64,000 nt of DNA from Marchantia polymorpha subsp. ruderalis (taxonomy: Eukaryota; Streptophyta; Marchantiopsida; Marchantiales; Marchantiaceae), in assembly GCA_037833965.1 (NCBI GenBank), contig AP031357.1, positions 1,446,001 to 1,510,000 of the forward strand, in the 5' to 3' direction. The translations under genes were made by a program, and so were the position numbers. How positions within the stretch are numbered: position 1 is the first letter of the stretch; the number at the start of each line of letters is the position of its first letter. Below, piece by piece: positions 1 through 8,408 of this stretch. The notes under the pieces are model-generated. The model did not search any database and had not been told where the DNA came from. It was given only the letters and a program-made list of their open reading frames with translations.

Positions 1-68
1 CGAAGTGTGCAGCCGGCCGAAGCAGAAGGCGCGCAGGCTTGTGTTACCAGCAAGTAGCGCGGACACGG
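1..68 (+). pseudogene. Scrap of family B LTR gene
   Basis: These 68 bases match the middle of the family B LTR gene (compare about 55184-55250), in the part encoding the Lys/Arg-rich linker after the N-terminal module. The match stops where the TGTGG end of a family A LTR begins at 69. The fragment lies in plus orientation, whereas the B fragment on the other side of element 1 (18468 onward) lies in minus orientation, so the two flanks are not halves of one target site. Confidence 0.75.
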
Positions 69-262
69 TGTGGTAACACACTTTTTGTTTTTTTTGCAGA
101 ATTTAAACAATTTTAGAAAACTAGTACCGAAGCAGTGTTTGTAGTTAGAAAAGGGTACGTTAAATAGAGTGGATTGAGGAGATCGTCACGAGGTCACGAA
201 GAATCGCGTAGTCAGATGTACCAACGCCAATGTCTTCGGCGCCTTCGGCAAAAGCTCCTTTT

Positions 263-329
263 CTGAGGTGTCTCTACTCACGCGCTTCCCGCGTCTAAAG
301 AAGCTACGCTTCCGGCGCAGACACCTCAG
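263..329. repeat. Inverted repeat in the LTR upstream region
   Basis: CTGAGGTGTCT (263-273) and AGACACCTCAG (319-329) are perfect 11-bp complements around a 45-base loop, and GAAGC/GCTTC forms a smaller inner stem. The arms recur in the other A LTRs (for example 7230-7300, 15788-15853, 60625-60695), in some copies with a mismatch. Role unknown; it could fold as an RNA hairpin. Confidence 0.7.
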
Positions 330-1110
330 GAGGAGGTTTTGCTAAAGACGTTAGAAGAAGGGCCCGGACCTCTGAAGGCTTCCGACCATGAGTGCGCCTT
401 CGGCGATGCACCGCTAGCGCGGAAAGGAAAAACCTTCATACGATCGGAATACACAGTAGATCCAGTTGGTTGAAGTCGCATTAGAAAGAGCTCGGGACGC
501 TCGTTCTAACAAGCCCAAGAGCGTTGGAGATGGATCAGGGACGGAGAAGTTATGAGCGTCGGAAAACTCGTAGCCGGACATGCGCCGTTCGCGCTAGGGT
601 TCACAGCCGGAAAGGACTCCCGTACGCCCTCGGCGTTGCACGCGCTCATGGAAGGAAATCAACTCGGAGTCGGAAGGGCCTTTGGCGGCTGCGCAACGGA
701 AGAAACGCGCCGACTGGATGTACGCCTCCGACGTGGCGCTGATAGCCGGATGCGCTGGTATGATTTGCGCCGGCGGGATATGCGCCGTCAGCAATGGACG
801 AGGCATAAAGGACAAAATAAGCGGTACGAATACGCGCCGGCGTAATTCGCGCCGACTGGATGTGCGCCTCCAGCAAGGCGCCGACGGATAAGGAACACGT
901 CAGCGGCGACGCGCCTCCGGTGATGGACGGGTTAGGGAAACACAACATAGCCGACGTATACACGGCGGCGGACTCGAGTCTGGAAGACGGCGGCGGCGGG
1001 AGAATTCAACATTCACGCATGCGAATGCGCGCAGTGCGGAGACGTGAATTCGCGCATGCAAAGGGCGAACCGTTAGGCCGTATAGCCGGCTGCGTACGTT
1101 GTAACCAGTA

Positions 1111-1127
1111 AGAACGTTGGACGTTCT
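1111..1127. repeat. Short perfect hairpin upstream of the LTR gene
   Basis: AGAACGT, TGG, ACGTTCT gives a 7-bp perfect stem with a 3-base loop, about 290 bases before the LTR gene start. The same sequence is kept in the solo A LTRs (near 8108 and 46688) and in the 3' LTR at 61485. Confidence 0.6.
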
Positions 1128-1414
1128 TGAATTCGGAGAAGAAAAGACTGCTCTCCAGTCTCATTCTCTCATTCTTGATTCTGCGAGTTCCAGCTTCCAA
1201 GATTACGCGCAAGGGCGGAGAGACCTGCAGTGAGAGGAGAGAGTGCGGAGACGAGTTGCGCAAGGATCTTGACAGACCTTGGAGAGAATTGCGAGTAGCA
1301 AACTTGAGCGTGAGCGAAGAGAGAGTGAGCAGTCAGTGCTTGAGCGGCCGACGCGCAGTGGCGATTGTGAGAGGGCGAGCGAAAGGGAGAACGTTTGTGT
1401 GTGCAGGAAACGCA

Positions 1415-3969
1415 ATGTCGAAGGTTCCCCAGCTGCGAGTGTCTCCCCTCAGGGTGCCGCAGATCAGTCTACGCGCATTTCAAGATGTGCTGCTGGGGCT
1501 GAAGCTCGATTTCCTTCTATGGGGATGGAACTGGACATGTCCGGAGATGGTGCGCGAGTATCTGCAGGAGAGACACAAGCCCTCACGCGGATTCCGTCCA
1601 CATCCAGAAAGATGGGACATTTGTGACTGGGCGCAGGTGTTGGCAGGTGTGCCGGCGAGGAAGGGTATCTCCTCTTCGAGTCCGATAGCGTGAAGGTGTC
1701 CCAGGAGGAAGAAATCTCCTACAATGAGCTTTTCAAAGTTGCCAGGCATCCCAAGAACGGCTTCCGGACGCGGGATTACAAAGATCGATTGCGGAGAAAT
1801 GTCGCGACTGCATTGTTGCAGATATTGCAGCCGACCAAGACCGCTTACATGCATGGTTGGCAGGTAGGATTTGTGGAGCTAGTGTTGTCAGGAGCTCCAG
1901 TGCATTGGGCACGGCTCCTGTGGAAGGTGACGCGCCAACATGCGCAAGAAGAGAAAGGAGGAACCCTCAACCATCTTTCGCCTTACTTGATTGTGTTTTA
2001 TCGGGCGATGGGTTGTTTGACAAATTCAGAGCGGACACGGTTTCCGCTGCTGACCCGGAGCTATCCAGGTAGATACTCACGGGAGGCCGAAGTAGACACG
2101 GATCCGGACGAGGAACCTGCCAGTTCGCCTCCGGCTCCGGCCCCAGCAAGAGCAGCAGAAGAACGTCGAAGTGAGCGCATTCCGCGAAAGCGGAAGTGGG
2201 ATGAGAGACCTGAGGACAGGCAGCCGGAAGTGCTAGCTGCGCCAACTCGTAGTCGGCCCACCCACGAGCCTCACAGTCGATCAAAATAGAGGGCGCGCAA
2301 AATGCCAACTAATACTGAGGAGACCGGGCGTACTCCGGTCCGGCGGAATCCCACGCAGGAGGAGATAATCGCGCAGATTCTAGGGAAGTCGACAAATACC
2401 TCTGCGCAGAAGGCACCAATGCCTTCGGAAGGAGATGGACGGACTGACAGTCGGCCGACTACGAGTCGGGCGACTGAAGGACGACAAGCGGAAGGAAGGC
2501 CAACTGAGCGGCGCGTTGAACCGGACAGCAGGCCAAAAGCAGAAGAGAGTTTGGCTGACGAGCCAACAGCCCTCAGAGGGTCGTCTTCGGCGGAAGGCAC
2601 TTCTAGGAAAACGCCACCAGCAAGCAGGCCAAGTGGAGTGAAGACGCGCAGGGTGTATCCGACTCATAGTCGGACAACTGCTTGTCGGCCGACTGCGAGT
2701 CGGTCAACAGAGGGTCGGCCGGATTCGCCGACTGCGAGACGGACAGGGCCGGCGACCAGTGTGCGGACGCCTTTGGCGGACGCACCTTCAGCGAAGACAC
2801 CTTCCGCGCAGATTGCGCAGGAAGGGCAGGCAGCAGAAACGGGCGGTGCAAGGGTGACAGAAGTCACTGCGGCGTCGACCCCTTCGGAAACCGAAGATCG
2901 AGCCGCAACAGGGGCTCAAGCAGTGGGATCCCCCACTGCCTTGGATATTTTAGCAGGCAGTGCAGTGGCAGTCGCAGCGGAAGCTGCTGCGCGCCACAGT
3001 TCCAGGGAGTCGCCAAGGGATTTGGTGGCGACTGAAATCCTCGAAACTGAGGATGAGACGAGCTCGGAAGAGCAGGAAGCGGATTCTGTGCAGAAAACGC
3101 CAACAGGGGTGTTGTGCGAGCAGATAGTCCCTCTCCTGCGATATCGAGATCGCAAGACATCCAAGTACTCGGGTACTGGAAAACCGCAGTCTTATGTGGA
3201 GACTGTCAAGCGCAGGACGAGGAGCAAGGTGGCCACTTGGGCCTCTAGGTGCCAAGTATATGTGGAAAGGAACACCGCCCTCCGACAACACCTGGCGGTC
3301 ACACAGAAGCTATACCAAGCCTTGCAGCAGCAGAGGGAGGATGCGGCGACGAAAAGCCAGGCGGAGGCCGAGCTAATGCGGGCAAAGATCGAGTCAGAAT
3401 TACAGGAAGAGCGGAGACAAAACCGCATCCTAGCAGGAGAGCTTGCGCGCCAGACGCGCGCCTTGGAAGAAAGTCAAAGAGCCCGCAAGGAGGATGAGGA
3501 GTTGTTGCGCAATTTGCAATCCGAGTGCTCGGATTTGCGGGCGCAGCGTGCGGAAGCGGAAATGCAGCTAGCGGAGGTGGAAGGCAGCTGCCGGGCGCGA
3601 GAAGAGTTGGCGACGCGGGTGACTCACTGTCTAAAAGGATACGCCCATTGGGAGGTGGCAGCTCAAGAGAGGATCACACTCAGGGAGTTCGAGCTTCGGG
3701 CGGCGGCATTGACGGAGGGTGACAGTCGGAGTCGGCGGCGAGTAGCGAGGAAATTAGAAACCTTCTTGTCGGGTGCGCGCGACACTATGGCGCACTTAGA
3801 GTCGGAAGTCACTGCAGCCCTCCGACGCCTGGGGTTGCGCAGCCGGTCGAAAGACTGGCAAGGTAGAGACAGCGAGCGGAGCAGTCCGGCGCGCAGGAGG
3901 CGCAGCACCGGATCCGCCGAGTGCAGTAGTATAGTTTGGTTTCGCGCAGATGTTGCGAGTAGTAGATAG
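1415..3969 (+). pseudogene. Family A LTR gene, broken copy
   Basis: It is homologous along its whole length to the open copy at 8409-10964. A one-base loss near 1642 (GTTGGCAGG instead of GTTGGGCAGG) shifts the frame, and a CAG has become TAG at 2287-2289. After that the frame is open from 2302 to 3969 and covers the disordered middle, coiled coil and basic C-terminus. The start is placed at the ATG of MSKVPQL, the same as in intact copies. It lies wholly within the 5' LTR, upstream of the TATA box. As it stands it cannot make the full protein. Confidence 0.85.
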
Positions 3970-3995
3970 GATAGCGTAGTTAGGACCTTTGAGGG

Positions 3996-4024
3996 TATAA
4001 AGTAGATCAAGGCGTTTTGCCTTG
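3996..4024 (+). promoter_or_regulatory. TATA box and adjoining hairpin of the 5' LTR
   Basis: TATAAA at 3996-4001 lies 27 bases after the stop of the LTR gene. It is followed by CAAGGC-GTTTT-GCCTTG (4008-4024), a 6-bp stem with a 5-base loop, just before the position where transcription would be expected to start. The same pair recurs at 10998, 17551, 49579, 34698 and 41220 and on the minus strand near 35893, 27194 and 56314. It is inferred to be the promoter of the genomic RNA, making everything before it U3. Confidence 0.7.
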
Positions 4025-4945
4025 GGACTCTTCCAGTTTCGGAAGTGCAGATCAGGAACTCACTTTCTTGACGTGTTTGTGCATTTTGGTCCTGGCACCA
4101 CGTAGAGAAGCTGCAGCATAGCGAAGTTACCGTATGTTGTAGTTGAAGGCCTTCGGCTGAATGTTCAGAGCTAGCACCCGGTTAGAGACTTGAGTAGTGC
4201 GGATCTGCACCTGCGGGTGATTTCTGATGCTCAGAGCCGGCTGCGAGTTAGAGACTTGAACAGTTCCCCCTTACTCCTTCGAGTGACATATCCTGATTGT
4301 ACTCCTACGGGAAGTTTCCCCTGAATGCCAAAGTGAAGTTTTATTACTTCGTGTAAGCCTTGGTTTGCAATTCAGGTTGTGTGTGTGTTACTGGATCGTG
4401 TCGCAGTTAAGTTCTCAGTCGGGTCTGCACTCCCTGCGTTTGGTGTGAGAGTCGAGGGTGACGTCCATGGCGTATGAAGAGGCTTCGTTCCGAAGTGGAA
4501 AGTCCAATCCGGGTACCCTACGCTAGTTCCTGGCGGAAGGGCAGTAAAAGCCGGAGTGGGAGTCACTACCTGCAGAACCTCTGAGTGAATTTTTGAGACA
4601 CTTTCCTCCTGAAATCCGAAGCGGAGGTCCTAACCGACCTCCGAGTTGTGCTTTTGCCAGTTTCAGGTGTGTGTGTGTGGGTGTGTGTTGAGTGACCACG
4701 CTGTACCGTGCATCCTCCGAGCATCCTCCGAGTCGAGATCCTCCTCCGAGTCGAGCCTCCGAGTCGAGCATTGCAGTATTTCTGGGAGTGAAAGTCGCCT
4801 AGAATTCAAACTCTACAAAAGTCTGTTAAACGTGACACTTTTACTCTGTGTGTTGCCTCTGTCCCTCTGGGTTCGATCTTTTTACCACCATACTGCAGTT
4901 TTAGCCTTTGGTGGGTTATTTCATAAGGAGCCGACAACTTCTTTT

Positions 4946-4963
4946 TGGCGCCGCTGCCGGGGA
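4946..4963 (+). other. Primer-binding site, tRNA-Asp type
   Basis: TGGCGCCGCTGCCGGGGA is complementary to the 3' end of plant tRNA-Asp (from memory ending CCCCGGCAACGGCGCCA) except one position. It lies 22 bases after the LTR end, in the conserved leader that also occurs in the family B element (42194 onward). tRNA-Asp priming is known for Athila-type elements. Confidence 0.8.
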
Positions 4964-4995
4964 CAGTGCGTCAACACCAGAATACTTAAGTAGCA

Positions 4996-5037
4996 ATGCT
5001 CGGTGAATGTCGACGAGCGATAGTGTGGGAAACCTGA
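4996..5037 (+). CDS. 13-codon upstream ORF overlapping the gag start
   Basis: The ORF begins MLGEC and ends in TGA after 13 codons. The gag ATG (5007) lies inside it in another frame, 11 bases downstream of its own ATG. The family B element has an upstream ORF of the same length, start spacing and first five residues (42269-42310), so the arrangement is conserved between families. It may lower or tune gag translation; that it is translated is inference. Confidence 0.45.
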   Translation: MLGECRRAIVWET

Positions 5038-6994
5038 GTGCGAGAGCCACACGAAAACTCCGTCGAGATTCAGAAAAAGCTGTAGAAGCAAAACGGCGAA
5101 CTAAAAAGAAGACTCCCGGTGAGGACTCTGCAGAAAGATCGCCATCACCGACTACTGGAAGACAAAGGCGTTCCAGTTCACCTACCGCGAGCATTGAGCT
5201 AACAGTTCTAATGGAAATTCCTCCGACAGAAACTCTTCCTGAGTTTGGCCAACCTAGGATCAGTCCGTTGACAGGATCACCAATGGCAGACCATCAAGCC
5301 AATCTCCGCCAGGTGTTTTCCCAACCTATCACGAAACATTCGTATCCAAGATACACGGGAACGGGCGACGACGATGATGCAGATTCATACATAAAGCTCT
5401 TCGAGTCTGTCTCCATCGCCAATCGTGAGACCAGTGATGAAGACGGACTGCGAATCTTTCCTAGCCTGCTACGCAGGAGAGCTCGTAGCTGGTACAACCA
5501 TGAGAGCACCGACCCCACTGGCATCCGGACCTGGGCTCAGCTCAAGGAAAAGTTTCTGAGGCGGTTTTGCGAACTCGGATATGACAGTCGAGTACTGACC
5601 CGGCTTCAAAATCTTCGACGCGAGCGGAAGGAGAATCTTCGAGACTATACTGAGAGATTCCAAGACCTCCTAGATCGATATCCGAAGAAAGGCCAGGAGA
5701 ACCATTTTCGGTGCAACAAGCAGTGGATTGGTATGTGACAGGGCTCTCAAGAGAAATGGAGACCTTCTGCAGGAGAGGCAAGACTGACACAATCCAAGAT
5801 GTGATAGCTTCGGCAGAGACCTTTGAAACGTCAACCCTTGACACTCGAAGACGCGACCGACGGTCGACGAAGAAGAATCGCAAGGCGGACGTCGGAAGAG
5901 AAGAAACTCGCCTTCCTCGACAGAAGAATCAAGCTCCTCCGAATTAAGTTCTTCCTCGGAAGAGGAAGAGGACTCGTCATCTTCAGAAGAAGAAAGACGG
6001 AAGAAGAAACGCAGTACGATCAAGAAGAAGGATCGAGGTAGGGGAATGCCAATGAAGAGTCAAGGGGACATCGCAGCCAAGGTAGACAACCTGGTGAAGA
6101 ATTTTGCGGACCTGAAAGTTCATGTAGTGGGAGGCCAAGACCGACGTAAATCACCTGCGAGACAGCGAGCGAAAATCTGGTGTACTACGTGCGGACAGGT
6201 GGGACATGCCAACACGGAATGCATGTCCGCTCGCCCAACTTACCCAGTGAATGCGGTCGAATGGGCACCACAGTGGGAGAATCCCATGTATTATGCTGAG
6301 CCGGTTGAGGACACAGCCTACGCGGTGCAGACAGCTCCAGCTACACCTCCGAACCCACCTGTGCATATACTGCGCTTTGTTCCGAGAGAAATGGCGGGTA
6401 CGCTCCCACCGAGACGCATGGCACCTCCAGGCAATTACAACCGAGCTCCACTCGAATTCAATGGTTGCTACAATTGCGGGGACATGGGACATTACGCGCC
6501 AAGCTGTCCCCACCCGAGGAAGCAAATGGGGTATGCACCGTTGTGCAGCAATTGCAAGAAGTCTGGACATACGGCAGCCGAATGTGATCAGCCACCAGTC
6601 CCCAGGCAAACCGTGCGTTTCGTATCGACACCTGGCAAGGAAGAGGTGCAGGTTAACCAGGTAGAACTGAGCCCGGACCCAGCTGAAGAAGACGAAGTAT
6701 GGCCGGAAGAAGAAGTAATGTGCGGACGGGTTGAGACCCGAAGTTCGAAGAGGAGGGGAGAGGACCACGAGGACACTCGCCGCCTCGAGCGCAGGGAAGA
6801 GAGGAGGAAGTCTAAAGAAGTTAGAGAAGGTCGAAGGAGAAGGCCGGGTACACCTCCGGCGATGCGGAACATCCAGCCGGAGCAGAACTCAGAGAAGGCG
6901 GACAGGTCTTATCGAAGAGTTCCGGACCCGAGACTACCTTCTGGACATCAAAGATGAGGTGAGTCACCTCATCAAGGAAGCACTGGGCGCCTGA
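5007..6994 (+). pseudogene. gag: gag of element 1 (frameshifted)
   Basis: The capsid region is open to about 5700 and holds the retrotransposon-gag core (WAQLKEKFLRRF at about residue 175, then YTERFQDLL). A frameshift near 5700 and another near 5900 break the frame. Reading resumes from 6046 with three CCHC zinc knuckles: CTTCGQVGHANTEC (about 6178-6220), CYNCGDMGHYAPSC (about 6467-6508) and CSNCKKSGHTAAEC (about 6544-6585). A last frameshift near 6930 precedes the solo LTR at 7038. Gag packages the element RNA into particles. The acidic/serine-rich linker before the knuckles is low-complexity. The start is the first ATG with homology to the family B gag. Confidence 0.85.
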
Positions 6995-7032
6995 ACGATA
7001 TCCGACGACCGGAAGGCGGCTAGGCCCCCTAC

Positions 7033-7037
7033 ACCAC
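7033..7037. repeat. Left target-site duplication of solo A LTR (ACCAC)
   Basis: ACCAC immediately precedes the TGTGG of the LTR and is repeated at 11924-11928 directly after its TTATTACA end. A perfect 5-bp duplication is the length typical for Ty3/gypsy integrase. Confidence 0.9.
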
Positions 7038-8408
7038 TGTGGTAACACACTTTTTGTTTTTTTTGCAGAATTTAAACAATTTTAGAAAACTAGTACCAAA
7101 GCAGTGTTTGTAGCTAGAGAAGGGTACGCTAAATAGAGTGGATTGATGAGATCGTCACGAGGGCACAAAGAATCACGTAGTCGGATGTACCAACGCCAAC
7201 GTCTTTGGCGCCTTCGGCAAAAGCTCCTTTTTGAGGTGTCTCTATTCACGCGCCTCTAGCGTATAAGGAAGCTACGCTTCCGGCGCAGACACCTCAGGAG
7301 GAGGTTTTGCTAAAGACATCAGGAGAAGGGCCCGGACCTCTAAAGGCATCCGACCATGAGTGCGCCTTCGGCGAAGCGCCGCTAGCGCAAAAAGGGAAAA
7401 CCTTCATAACGATCGGGATACACGGTAGATCCAGTTGGTTGAAGTTGCATTAGAAAGAGCTCGGGATGCTCGTTCTAACGAGTCCGAGAGCGTCAGAGAT
7501 GGATCAGGAATGGAGAAGTTATGAGAGTCGGAAAACTCGTAGCCGGACATGCGCCGTTCGCGCTAGGGTTCACAGCCGGAAAGGATTCCCGTACGCCCTC
7601 GGCGATGCGCCTTCGGTGGAATCACGCGCTCATAGGAGGAAACCCACTCAGAGTCGGAAGCGCCTTTGGCGGCTGTTCATGGAAGGAAAGCGCCGGTCGG
7701 ATGTACGCCTCCGACGTGGCGCTGACAGTCGGATGCGCTGACAGTCGGATGCGCTGGCATGAGTTGCGCTGGCGGATATGCGCCGGCAGCAACGGACGAG
7801 GCATAAAGGACAAAATAGGCGGTACGACTGCGCGCCGGCATAATTCGATCCGACTGGATGTGCGCCTCCAGCAAGGCGCCGACGGATAATGAACGCACCA
7901 GCGGCGACACGCCTCCGGAGAAGGGCGGGTTAGGAAAAGACAACAGGGCCGACGTATACCCTGCAGCGGACTCGAGTCCGGAAGGTGGCGGCGGCGGGAG
8001 AATTCAACGTTTAAGCATGCGAATGCGCGCAATGCGGAGACGTGAATTCGCGCATGCAAAGGGCGAACCGTTAAGCCGTATAGCCGGCTGCGTACGTTGC
8101 AACCAGTAAGAACGTTGGACGTTCTTGAAATCGGAGAAGAAAAGACTGCGCTTTAGTCTCATTCTCTCATTCTTGACTTTGCAATTTCCAGTTCCAAGAT
8201 TACGCGCAAGAGCGGAGCGACCTGCAGTGAGAGTAGAGAGTGCGGAGACGAGTTGCACAAGGATCTTGGCGGACCTTGAAAGAATTGGGAGTAGCGATCT
8301 TGAACGAGCGCAGAGAGAGTGAGCAGTCAGTGCTTGAGTGGCCGACGCGCAGTGGCGATTGTGAGAGAGCGAGCGAAAGGGAGAACGTTTGTGTGTGCAG
8401 GCAACGCA

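Larger units (their letters stand above)
69..4923 (+). repeat. 5' LTR of element 1 (family A, 4,855 bp)
   Basis: It begins TGTGGTAACAC and ends GGGTTATTTCA, one base off the usual TTATTACA, and is followed 22 bases later by the PBS. The order inside is: start with T-rich tract and CAG; untranslated stretch with hairpins (to about 1414); LTR gene (1415-3969, broken); TATA box at 3996; then about 900 bases of R/U5 with GT repeats and CCTCCGAG repeats (about 4709-4768). Length is far above the usual few hundred bases to 2 kb of plant LTRs. It belongs to a subfamily shared with 15592-18467 and distinct from the solo A LTRs. Confidence 0.92.

Noticed and set aside
594-963. Antisense and overlapping short ORFs in the LTR upstream regions (also 7622-8059, 19714-20115, 46243-46638)
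   Set aside because: Arg/Ala/Pro-rich translations of GC-rich palindromes with no motif; their frames are not kept between LTR copies.
4664-4690. GT-repeat tract as a functional element
   Set aside because: Length varies freely between LTR copies (longest near 50252), typical of microsatellite slippage.
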